DNA of 64,000 nucleotides. It comes from Candidatus Saccharimonadota bacterium. GTDB lineage: Bacteria > Patescibacteriota > Saccharimonadia > Saccharimonadales > UBA4665. The notes under the pieces are model-generated. The model was given only the letters and a program-made list of their open reading frames with translations. It was not told where the DNA came from and made no database searches. Position numbers and translations under genes: made by a program. This document shows, piece after piece, positions 27,216-33,792 of this stretch. The DNA is taken from the NCBI GenBank assembly GCA_028289125.1, contig JAQGGZ010000005.1, positions 83,673 to 147,672 of the forward strand, written 5' to 3'. The first letter of the stretch is position 1. Every line of letters starts with the position of its first letter.

Positions 27216-28073
27216 GTGTCGGTCCGATCATACTATCAACTGACAAAGCCCGGCATCATTTATGGTAACGCGTTACCGCTGGTCGCCGGTTTCTTATTGG
27301 CTGCGGTATGGCACATAAATTACGTAACGTTCGTCGCCGTGCTGGTCGGCCAGTCGCTCATTATCGCTTCCGCCTGCGTCGTCAATAACTATATCGATCG
27401 CTCTGTTGATGCCAAGATGAAACGTACCAGCGAACGGGCGCTTGTGACGGGTGAGATTAGAGTCCGTAACGCGCTCGTCTATGCGGCAGTTTTAGGAATA
27501 GCCGGCGCTGCAATACTAGTAGCCGGAACGAACTGGCTGACGCTCGCAGTCGGGCTCTTCGGCTTCTTCATGTATGTCGTGGTTTATGGAATCGCCAAGC
27601 GGCGCAGTCCTTTCGGCACCATCGTGGGAAGTGTATCAGGAGCATTGCCGCCCGTCGCCGGGTATGTCGCTGTCAGTAATCAACTGGATATGATAGCTGC
27701 CCTGCTATTTCTGATTCTCACCCTATGGCAGATGCCGCACTTTTACGCCATCGCCATGTACCGTCACACGGATTATAAAGAAGCCGGCATTCCGGTGCTA
27801 CCGCTGGTCCGCGGCATGAGCACGACGAAGTTCCGCATCATGGCATATATTCTGGCGATGACGCTGGCAATGGTCGCGTTGGTCACATCAAACTCGCTCG
27901 GCTACTGCTATGCGCTTGCGGCCGCTGCGCTCGGTGCCTGGTGGTTTTTGCATGGCCTCCGCACCTATCGGACGCTTGATGATACGACGTGGGCCCGACA
28001 GATATTTCTCAAATCGTTGAGCGTCTTACTGATCGCCTCGGTCATCATCCCGCTCGGTACATTGCTGCCCTAG
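27216..28073 (+). CDS. cyoE: protoheme IX farnesyltransferase (heme O synthase)
   Basis: A 285-residue UbiA-family prenyltransferase with eight to nine helices. The first Asp-rich motif is NNYIDRSVDAKMKRT, and the conserved YGIAKRRSPFGTIVGSVSGALPPVAGY segment follows. It makes heme O for the oxidase by adding a farnesyl group to heme B. The start is GTG, 2 nt after the cyoD stop, with AAAGG overlapping the stop. The TAG stop shares the bases CTAG with the stop of the convergent histidine kinase gene. Confidence 0.94.
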   Translation: MSVRSYYQLTKPGIIYGNALPLVAGFLLAAVWHINYVTFVAVLVGQSLIIASACVVNNYIDRSVDAKMKRTSERALVTGEIRVRNALVYAAVLGIAGAAILVAGTNWLTLAVGLFGFFMYVVVYGIAKRRSPFGTIVGSVSGALPPVAGYVAVSNQLDMIAALLFLILTLWQMPHFYAIAMYRHTDYKEAGIPVLPLVRGMSTTKFRIMAYILAMTLAMVALVTSNSLGYCYALAAAALGAWWFLHGLRTYRTLDDTTWARQIFLKSLSVLLIASVIIPLGTLLP

Positions 28074-29062
28074 TATTTAGGGAGAGAGACGGTAAAGGTA
28101 GCCCCGCCTTTATCCCGGTCGGAGTAGGCCTTGATGGTGCCGCCGTGTTGCTGCACGATCTTGGCAGCGATCGCAAGCCCGAGGCCGTAACCGGACGTCG
28201 ACTTATTGCGGGAACTGTCCGCCCGATAAAAGCGTTCAAAAAGGTGCGGTAACGCCATGGCTGTGATGCCAGGTCCTGAGTCGGCCACCGTCAGGATGAC
28301 ACGGTGCTGCTGGATGTGACCGGTAATCTTGACTGTGCTTTTCTCGGGGCTGTATTTGACTGCATTATCAAGCAGGACCGATAAGAGCTCGGTCAAGGCG
28401 TCAGCATCGCCACGGACACTGGCTGCATCATCAAGGTCGATCTCGAATGAGACATTTTTCTGCTTGGCTGCTTTGTCAAAGCGTTTCGTGGCCTCGCGGA
28501 CTATGTCTGATAGTTTGACGCCGCCAAATGTGTGCAGAGGCTCTGACTGACGAGCCAGGCGTAACAGACTGTCGGACAATCGCTGCAACTTGGCTATCTC
28601 CTCGAGATTGCTTGTCAGCTGGTTCCGTAATTCTTCGCGGGTAACGTCCGTGTCCCGCAACATGACTTCTATCTCGGCTTGCATGGCAGCGAGCGGTGTT
28701 CGCAGCTCATGAGAGGCGTCACTGGCAAACCGCGACTGTGCTTCCAGTGCTTCACCGATCGGTTTGAACGTGCGCCGGGCTGCATAGTAACTAAGTCCAC
28801 CGGCAGCGGCTAGCGTGAAAGCGTTCAACAGCACCAGGCTGCTCTTGATGTGATCACGCCCTTCGGAAAGTCGGCGCATCCGATAGGCGTCATAATCGAG
28901 TAGCTGCTCCCAGTTAAGGAGCTGGGATGTCGGCGGATGCTGCAGTTCCCGTTCCAGTTCACCGGTGGCGACGCTGTAAAGCAGGCAACTGAAGCCGATA
29001 CTGATAGCCATGATGATCGCCAGATACAGCAAGCTCAGGCGGAGGACAGCCGATCGGATCAT
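28070..29062 (-). CDS. membrane sensor histidine kinase
   Basis: A 330-residue kinase with two transmembrane segments (residues 8-30 and about 75-92) enclosing a small extracytoplasmic loop of some 45 residues. Then come the H box (DASHELRTPLAAM, phosphorylated His), N box (LLDNAVKYSPE), G1 (DSGPGI) and G2 (GYGLGLAIA). No clear HAMP domain. It starts directly after the response regulator stop (TAGATG overlap type). Its place at the end of the cyo operon suggests that it senses a membrane or redox state, but that is inference. Confidence 0.92.
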   Translation of the reverse strand: MIRSAVLRLSLLYLAIIMAISIGFSCLLYSVATGELERELQHPPTSQLLNWEQLLDYDAYRMRRLSEGRDHIKSSLVLLNAFTLAAAGGLSYYAARRTFKPIGEALEAQSRFASDASHELRTPLAAMQAEIEVMLRDTDVTREELRNQLTSNLEEIAKLQRLSDSLLRLARQSEPLHTFGGVKLSDIVREATKRFDKAAKQKNVSFEIDLDDAASVRGDADALTELLSVLLDNAVKYSPEKSTVKITGHIQQHRVILTVADSGPGITAMALPHLFERFYRADSSRNKSTSGYGLGLAIAAKIVQQHGGTIKAYSDRDKGGATFTVSLPKY

Positions 29063-29746
29063 CTACTGTCGTTGACCTAGCCGGTAGCCGAAGCCCCGGA
29101 CGGTCTGAATAAGGTCTGCGCTATCAGGAAACGGCTTGTCAATTTTTTGACGGAGATACCCCATATAGACTTCGACGGTGTTCGGCAGGATATCGGCATC
29201 AAAGTTCCAGACATGACTGATGATGGAATCTTTTGACACTACGATGCCGCTGTTGCGCATCAGGAACTGTAAAAGTGAGAATTCTTTGCGCGATAAGTTG
29301 ATGTACTTATCACCTCGCTGGACTTCGAACGTCACCGGATTAAGTGTCAGGTCATCAACTTTTAACGTCGTGTCCTGCGTCGCTTGTGGCCGACGCATCA
29401 AGGCATAGAGACGGGCCAACAGTTCTTCAAAGGCAAAAGGCTTTATAAGATAATCATCGGCACCGGCATTCAGGCCGGCGACACGATCGCTGACCTGATC
29501 GCGAGCTGTCAGCATGAGTATAGGCGTATGGATCTTCTTTGCACGTATCTCCTCGCAGACGGCAATGCCGTCACGCTCACCAGGAAGCATGCGGTCGAGG
29601 ATAATGGCGTCGTAGGTCTCTGTGGTGGCATAGCTCAGGCCTTCATCGCTGTCGTAGGCGACGTCCACGGCAAAAGCTTCATGCTCTAGACCGCGTTTGA
29701 GGGCGTTAGCAATTTTATGTTCGTCTTCGACGATAAGAATGCGCAT
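29063..29746 (-). CDS. OmpR-family response regulator
   Basis: A 227-residue two-domain regulator. The receiver domain has the acidic pair EDE near residue 8, phospho-acceptor Asp in AIILDRMLPGE, Thr in MLTARD and Lys in LIKPFAF; the C-terminal winged helix shows NLSRKEFSLLQFLMRNSG and TVEVYMGYLRQKID. TACTAT at 29753-29758 ends 6 nt before the ATG, giving a leaderless start. It is the partner of the kinase encoded next. Confidence 0.95.
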   Translation of the reverse strand: MRILIVEDEHKIANALKRGLEHEAFAVDVAYDSDEGLSYATTETYDAIILDRMLPGERDGIAVCEEIRAKKIHTPILMLTARDQVSDRVAGLNAGADDYLIKPFAFEELLARLYALMRRPQATQDTTLKVDDLTLNPVTFEVQRGDKYINLSRKEFSLLQFLMRNSGIVVSKDSIISHVWNFDADILPNTVEVYMGYLRQKIDKPFPDSADLIQTVRGFGYRLGQRQ

Positions 29747-29800
29747 AAGTGGATAGTACCTTTCCAGTCTGAGTGTTTCCTGAGTATTTTCAGTGTTTAA

Positions 29801-29834
29801 CTATAAAGAAATGGTCGCTTGTAGACAAGCGACC
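29801..29834 (-). terminator. hairpin terminator of the 26-residue gene
   Basis: GGTCGCTTGT (29813-29822) and ACAAGCGACC (29825-29834) form a perfect 10-bp stem with a 2-nt centre; on the minus strand ATTTCTTTATAG follows. It lies 25 nt after the stop of the small gene. Confidence 0.65.
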
Positions 29835-29859
29835 GTAGTAATTTCAGTAGTAGGTATAA

Positions 29860-29940
29860 TCAAGAATAGCGTAAACGCATCTTGTGGCTCCTAAGCTTGG
29901 AAGCGTCAAATTTGTCAATTTTTCTATAGGTTTTACTCAT
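29860..29940 (-). CDS. stand-alone 26-residue basic peptide
   Basis: A 27-codon frame with the ideal ribosome binding site AAGGAGGATG ahead of the ATG and its own hairpin terminator. The product starts MSKTYRKIDKFDASK and ends MRLRYS; it carries about nine basic residues and no Cys. Such size and charge fit a ribosome- or nucleic-acid-associated peptide, but no family is recognised. TATGCT about 30 nt upstream is a possible -10 box. In a genome where most genes here are leaderless, the strong ribosome binding site stands out. Confidence 0.6.
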   Translation of the reverse strand: MSKTYRKIDKFDASKLRSHKMRLRYS

Positions 29941-30079
29941 TGCGTGTCATCCTCCTTACGCACTCTCAGCATAGCGCTTACGTCTAAAGAATATCTGTGA
30001 GAATTTTTACACAAATCGGCGTGGGTAGGTGTTAAGGATTGGGTTAGCAGTATCGTCCCCGGTAACTTATTATGATTAT

Positions 30080-31246
30080 ATGAATATTTTGACGGGAGTG
30101 CTAGCGGTAGCTATCGTCTTAGCTGCACTCCGTGGTTATCAAAAAGGCTTCAGCCAAAGTGCCTTTCCTTCACTCGGGTTGATTGCTGGAATACTGGCCG
30201 GGGCGTGGCTGGCACCGCACCTGGCTAAGGACGTATACGCGGCGACCGACCGTCTGGTCATTACCCTGCTCTGCGCTGCTTTTCTGGCTTGCATCGGTAC
30301 TATTCTTGGAGAACTATTCGCGCATCGTCTCGAGGCGTTAGGAGAGCGGCTGCATCTGCACCGACTGAATGCGATCATGGGCGGCATATTCCAGACCGAG
30401 ATGGTGCTGTTGATCATTTGGCTGCTGGCGCCGCTGTTCGTCAACATCGAGACTTATGGCCTTGGCCGGCAGGTGCAGCAGTCGTATATCGTCCGTGGGC
30501 TGAATGCCGCCTTGCCGGTTTCGCCCGACATCGTGGCACGCCTTGAAAAAGTTATCACACCGAACGGCTTCCCGAACGTATTCCTTGGTGGCGAACCTCG
30601 TCAGGCGTTGGTCAATCCCGGTGAAAAGGTCACGGCGGCTCAGATCGCAGCCGCCGAGCAATCGGTCGTCCAGATCATAGGTTCAGGCTGTGGCGGTGAG
30701 GTCGAAGGCAGCGGCTTCGTCAGCGCACCCAAGACCGTCGTCACGAATGCGCACGTGGTCGCCGGGGTCAAACACCCGTATATCGTCTATGGTGGCGAGC
30801 GGATCGGGGTAAGCGTCGTGTACTTTGATGCGAATACCGATGTCGCAGTATTGCACGCGGAAGAGTTGCGGGCGCCGGCGTTGCTATTTGAACCCAAGCG
30901 CCAAGCGGACAACACCACCGATGCGATACTCGGATATCCAGGCGGCGGCCCCCTGACGGTCAGTGACGCCGTCGTGTTAGACCAACTGACGGCAGTTGGC
31001 CGCGATATCTATAATCGCGGCACCGTCAGCCGCTCCATTTATGAGTTGGCGGCAAATATCGAGCCCGGTAACTCCGGCGGTCCGCTGATAACCGCCGACG
31101 GAAAGGTCAGCGGCATCGTGTTTGCGAAATCGGCCAGCCAGGATTCTGTCGGCTATGCCCTGACTATCGCGGAACTGACTGACGCCATCAACGCTGCCGC
31201 CTCCAAGACCGCCGCCGTTTCGACCGGCGCATGCGTCCCCGACTGA
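30080..31246 (+). CDS. CvpA-type membrane domain fused to trypsin-like serine protease (MarP-like)
   Basis: A 388-residue protein. The N-terminal ~140 residues form a four-helix CvpA-like membrane domain; then a trypsin-fold protease with the catalytic triad His (VTNAHVVAG), Asp (ANTDVAVLHA) and Ser (EPGNSGGPL). The order and size match MarP, the acid-resistance protease of mycobacteria, which cleaves cell-wall hydrolases. A Cys in GSGCGGEVEG before the His and one near the C terminus could form a disulfide. The start at ATG 30080 fits a TATTAT -10 box 6 nt upstream. Confidence 0.88.
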   Translation: MNILTGVLAVAIVLAALRGYQKGFSQSAFPSLGLIAGILAGAWLAPHLAKDVYAATDRLVITLLCAAFLACIGTILGELFAHRLEALGERLHLHRLNAIMGGIFQTEMVLLIIWLLAPLFVNIETYGLGRQVQQSYIVRGLNAALPVSPDIVARLEKVITPNGFPNVFLGGEPRQALVNPGEKVTAAQIAAAEQSVVQIIGSGCGGEVEGSGFVSAPKTVVTNAHVVAGVKHPYIVYGGERIGVSVVYFDANTDVAVLHAEELRAPALLFEPKRQADNTTDAILGYPGGGPLTVSDAVVLDQLTAVGRDIYNRGTVSRSIYELAANIEPGNSGGPLITADGKVSGIVFAKSASQDSVGYALTIAELTDAINAAASKTAAVSTGACVPD

Positions 31247-31250
31247 CCCT

Positions 31251-31278
31251 TTTCAAATTAGGGGCTGACCGGTATACT
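31251..31278 (+). promoter_or_regulatory. promoter of tRNA-Gln
   Basis: TTTCAA at 31251-31256, 16-bp spacer, TATACT at 31273-31278, about 12 nt before the tRNA 5' end. Confidence 0.5.
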
Positions 31279-31290
31279 TATACCGTTCAT

Positions 31291-31365
31291 TAGGGCGTCG
31301 CCAAGTGGTAAGGCATCAGTTTTTGGTACTGACATTCGGGGGTTCGAATCCCTCCGCCCTAGCCA
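31291..31365 (+). tRNA. tRNA-Gln (anticodon TTG)
   Basis: A 75-nt cloverleaf with encoded CCA. Acceptor stem TAGGGCG pairs with CGCCCTA, discriminator G, anticodon stem TCAGT/ACTGA with loop TTTTGGT (anticodon TTG), and T arm GGGGGTTCGAATCCCT. A terminator starts at its last base. Confidence 0.95.
31347..31362 (+). repeat. 16-nt direct repeat, copy 1 (3' end of tRNA-Gln)
   Basis: AATCCCTCCGCCCTAG, the T-arm to acceptor-stem end of the tRNA. An identical copy is at 31517-31532. Confidence 0.8.
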
Positions 31366-31402
31366 AATTAAAAAGACCTGCTTCAGTAGGTCTTTTTAAT
31401 TT
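31365..31402 (+). terminator. terminator of tRNA-Gln
   Basis: AAATTAAAAAGACCT (31365-31379) pairs with AGGTCTTTTTAATTT (31388-31402); the T run is inside the stem. It begins at the A of the tRNA CCA end. Confidence 0.8.
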
Positions 31403-31423
31403 GCTTGAACGGGATTACTAGAA

Positions 31424-31468
31424 CGGGTTCGATGTTTTGCCGTCGTGGCAAAACCTATGCCGAACCCG
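31424..31468. repeat. nested double hairpin downstream of tRNA-Gln
   Basis: The outer arms CGGGTTCG (31424-31431) and CGAACCCG (31461-31468) enclose inner arms GTTTTGCC (31434-31441) and GGCAAAAC (31447-31454). The outer arm repeats the T-arm core GGGTTCGA of the tRNA. Possible remnant of an element that used the tRNA as target. Confidence 0.5.
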
Positions 31469-31516
31469 ATTCCGCCTACCTGTTCGAATAATATGGCGGA
31501 ACCGGCGTGAAGCTAT

Positions 31517-31532
31517 AATCCCTCCGCCCTAG
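31517..31532 (+). repeat. 16-nt direct repeat, copy 2, possible att remnant
   Basis: Exact copy of the tRNA-Gln 3' end, 170 nt downstream of the original. It is the kind of duplication left by integrase-mediated insertion at a tRNA gene. Confidence 0.65.
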
Positions 31533-31538
31533 ATAACT

Positions 31539-31568
31539 AAAAAGCACTACCTCTACTCGGTGCTTTTT
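31539..31568 (-). terminator. hairpin terminator after the small basic gene
   Basis: AAAAAGCAC (31539-31547) pairs with GTGCTTTTT (31560-31568). It overlaps the last codons of the 39-residue gene on the minus strand. Confidence 0.6.
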
Positions 31569-31672
31569 ACTTGCCGGCTCTTCGCCTTAAGCTTACGAGC
31601 CTTCTCGTACAATGACCGCTTCGTGGTTATTTTCTGAAGCTGCGCTTGCTTCTTCTTGTCCCGTTTTTTCAT
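31553..31672 (-). CDS. 39-residue highly basic protein
   Basis: A 40-codon gene whose ATG overlaps the stop of the upstream gene by 4 nt (ATGA), strong evidence for translation. The product opens MKKRDKKKQAQLQKITTKR and contains about 16 Lys/Arg out of 39, probably one amphipathic helix. It resembles no family I know; a nucleic-acid- or ribosome-binding role is plausible from charge alone. A hairpin terminator overlaps its end. Confidence 0.6.
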   Translation of the reverse strand: MKKRDKKKQAQLQKITTKRSLYEKARKLKAKSRQVKSTE

Positions 31673-31962
31673 GATAGTTCTCCGTAGCCGTGCTGGCGTA
31701 TGCGACGAATCGCCGCATCCAAGGTGGGCTCACTGTTATGCTCCGCAAAGATGTACAGCGGCTTGAACGGCAGCTTAGGATCGTGACGCGACACGATCGC
31801 TTCTGCCAGTTCTTGCGCGGCGGACTGCTCGGCGGCGCTATCTGCCAGGGCCCAGACCTTTGTGCGTAACGTAAATGATAAAGCTATTTTGAACTCACCC
31901 CGTTTGGTTACGGCTAGGAATTTTGATGAATTGCCAGTGTTTGGCAGAGCGGATATATGCAT
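31669..31962 (-). CDS. hypothetical protein upstream of pup, divergent
   Basis: A 97-residue soluble protein starting MHISALPNTGNSSKF. It has a beta-rich first half (FLAVTKRGEFKIALSFTL) and a helical second half with an Ala/Glu-rich stretch. Not recognised. The start at ATG 31962 is chosen because TATACT (31971-31976) ends 8 nt upstream. It is divergent from pup with about 115 nt between the starts and is translationally coupled to the 39-residue gene. Confidence 0.6.
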   Translation of the reverse strand: MHISALPNTGNSSKFLAVTKRGEFKIALSFTLRTKVWALADSAAEQSAAQELAEAIVSRHDPKLPFKPLYIFAEHNSEPTLDAAIRRIRQHGYGELS

Positions 31963-32039
31963 ATATGTATAGTATACGGGATATTTTCTCACTGCGGATG
32001 CGTAGTTCGGTTCCTAGTCCGGCCGCACCACGATAGCTG

Positions 32040-32056
32040 TGGTAGAATGTCTACCA
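32040..32056. promoter_or_regulatory. inverted repeat overlapping the probable pup -10 box
   Basis: TGGTAGA and TCTACCA flank ATG as a perfect 7-bp inverted repeat. TAGAAT at 32043-32048 inside it is the best -10 candidate for pup; no good -35 is seen. It could be an operator or, if transcribed, a 5' hairpin. Confidence 0.45.
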
Positions 32057-32076
32057 TAACGCAAGCAGGGAGTACC

Positions 32077-32292
32077 ATGGAACGAATAACACGTAGCCGT
32101 TCACAAGCGGACCATGAAGAAGCAGATGTGATGGATGACCAGGAGCTGCAAGCGGCTCAGGAAGCTGCCCGGGCCAATTTGGATGAGATCGATCTCGATG
32201 AAGTCGACAGCCTCCTCGAGGAGATAGATGATGTGCTCGAAAAGAATGCTACCGGCTTCATCTCTGGATTTGTCCAGGTAAACGGACAGTAA
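32077..32292 (+). CDS. pup: prokaryotic ubiquitin-like protein Pup
   Basis: A 71-residue, acidic, mostly disordered or helical protein. The C-terminal third, LLEEIDDVLEKNATGF followed by ISGFVQVNGQ, matches the conserved end of actinobacterial Pup (LLDEIDDVLEENAEDF...YVQKGGQ). It ends in Gln71, as in Pups that need deamidation to Glu before ligation; the usual GG before it is NG. Lys56 is its only lysine. The N terminus is Arg-rich. Pup is attached by its C terminus to lysines of target proteins to mark them, usually for proteasomal unfolding. GGGAG lies 6 nt before the ATG. It is convergent with the PafA-like gene, 3 nt apart, which is strong independent support. Confidence 0.9.
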   Translation: MERITRSRSQADHEEADVMDDQELQAAQEAARANLDEIDLDEVDSLLEEIDDVLEKNATGFISGFVQVNGQ

Positions 32293-32295
32293 GGC

Positions 32296-33699
32296 CTAGC
32301 GGTTTATAGGATCACCCATTCGGCGATTCGTGTCATCGCCCTTCTGTTTATAATGAGCCCAATCAACGACTTCTAGCAAAGAATTACGCCGGCCGATGAT
32401 TTTTGCCCGAAGGTCTGCCCGCCGTATGTCACTGGCTTGTGCTGCCAAACTCCGGACGTGCTGGGTGAGCGGATCTTTGTCGGCCATTACGTTCCAATAT
32501 GCCATAGCATTTCCTTCCGGCAGTACCCGGTCCCACTCCATGTTGCGCTGCATTGCGACGTCGTTCTCAGTCGTCAATCGGCCAGGAGCCTTGCTGACGA
32601 ATAAGTGTTTGGGAGCAAAGTTGGTGCGTACTCGTAGGAGCGAGGGATAATCAAGCTTATTAGGGTGGCTGGTGCGTAAGGCGTCGATCAGTCCCCGAAG
32701 CGCGACGATTGCTACTTTTTCGTCAGCTGGTAATTCTACTTTTTCGTCAAGTTCTTCGTAAAGGTCGATGAGTGCTTCCTGGCTGTCGACGGCGGTCATC
32801 ATCCGTCCGTCAAGCGTCTGGCTGGTCTGAGACAGTGTCAGATCGCGTGCGAATAATCGGGCTGCATCGACAGGCCTGCTAAAACTTACGCAAAAAAGTC
32901 GCTCCCGTCCGAGTCGTTCCTGCTGTTCGACGGCCCTGAGACTTAGCGAAATGGCTGCAGATGCGAGAAAACGGTTGACCAGTGACCAGCCCGGATCGCC
33001 TGAACGGACTTCAAATCGAGCCCACTGTAATGAGCTGAGTGTGTCTTTTTCGTAATGCACCGGTGGGATAAGGGCCATCGGTTTTCTGTAGTGATAGGTG
33101 CGCCTATCCATCTGCATATGCTCGATAGCCGGTTCACTACAGCTCCAGATCTTTTGCGAAAACACGAAATTACCGCCATATATGGTGCCGCTGCCGGCCC
33201 ATATCCTGGCCGCCATGGCAGTAGCGGGCAAATAGTCAATCAGCATATCGTCGGCAATACCACGCGAAAACAGATAACTTTCATGAAATCCCAGGCTGTA
33301 ACCGTTCAAACTGGCCGGGGTATGTTCGGCTATCGGACTTTTTGGCATATACATCCCGGCGACCCGGTATAGCCCGTCATATGCATATCCGGATGCCTGA
33401 ATGATCTTTGCCATCCGGCCGATTCCACCTATGTCCTCAACGGCTGCGCTGGCGGGCCCCAGGGTTTCTTTAGTGCAGAATTCGGCCTGGCCGACGTCGT
33501 CGTATACGCGGCCGCCTCCGTAATCTTCCCCGAGATAGCCATCATGGTTGATGACGCCCCTTCTGTTCAGAACCTCAGGGTTTAGAAAATTGCCAACCAG
33601 ATATTTGCCGATTGGCAGCTGCAGATTATATTCACACTCGGTGCCGATCGGTCGTGCTGGGGGCTGCTCGCTGGCAAATTCTTCGGGACTGACACTCAT
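32296..33699 (-). CDS. pafA: Pup ligase/deamidase superfamily enzyme, PafA-like
   Basis: A 467-residue member of the PafA/Dop carboxylate-amine ligase family (glutamine-synthetase-like fold). Visible landmarks: GTECEY at 19-24 (the ATP/Mg glutamates of GIETEFG), YDDVGQAEF with Asp68 aligning with the catalytic Asp of LDVGSHPEY, SLGFHESYLFSR (SYGCHENYL in PafA), a GSGTIYG loop, ARFEVRSGDPGWS (RLHVIVGDSNMSE), and the C-terminal VDWAHYKQK...DPINR (VDWVHLK...DPF). Only 47 residues separate Glu21 and Asp68, so the extra loop that marks Dop is missing and PafA is favoured. A TATAGT box lies 8 nt before the ATG. No proteasome or Mpa gene is in the window. Confidence 0.88.
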   Translation of the reverse strand: MSVSPEEFASEQPPARPIGTECEYNLQLPIGKYLVGNFLNPEVLNRRGVINHDGYLGEDYGGGRVYDDVGQAEFCTKETLGPASAAVEDIGGIGRMAKIIQASGYAYDGLYRVAGMYMPKSPIAEHTPASLNGYSLGFHESYLFSRGIADDMLIDYLPATAMAARIWAGSGTIYGGNFVFSQKIWSCSEPAIEHMQMDRRTYHYRKPMALIPPVHYEKDTLSSLQWARFEVRSGDPGWSLVNRFLASAAISLSLRAVEQQERLGRERLFCVSFSRPVDAARLFARDLTLSQTSQTLDGRMMTAVDSQEALIDLYEELDEKVELPADEKVAIVALRGLIDALRTSHPNKLDYPSLLRVRTNFAPKHLFVSKAPGRLTTENDVAMQRNMEWDRVLPEGNAMAYWNVMADKDPLTQHVRSLAAQASDIRRADLRAKIIGRRNSLLEVVDWAHYKQKGDDTNRRMGDPINR

Positions 33700-33792
33700 G
33701 CCGTATGACTATAAACTCATATTACGCCCTAAGCAAAAGCGCGACTTTCCAGATATGAGATGATATAATATGTCCGAATAACCTCACACCCA

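Larger units (their letters stand above)
29747..30079. other. 333-nt intergenic region with one small gene and divergent promoters
   Basis: This region holds the response-regulator promoter at its left end, the 26-residue gene at 29860-29940 with its hairpin terminator, and the leaderless promoter of the MarP-like gene (TTAGCA at 30044-30049, 18 bp, TATTAT at 30068-30073). I see nothing else in it. Confidence 0.6.

Noticed and set aside
31517..31532. A second tRNA gene after tRNA-Gln
   Set aside because: Only the last 16 nt of the tRNA are repeated; no D arm or anticodon arm can be formed upstream.
33770..33781. Four-codon leader (ATG TCC GAA TAA) before the hydrolase gene
   Set aside because: It is too short to judge and overlaps the expected transcription start.
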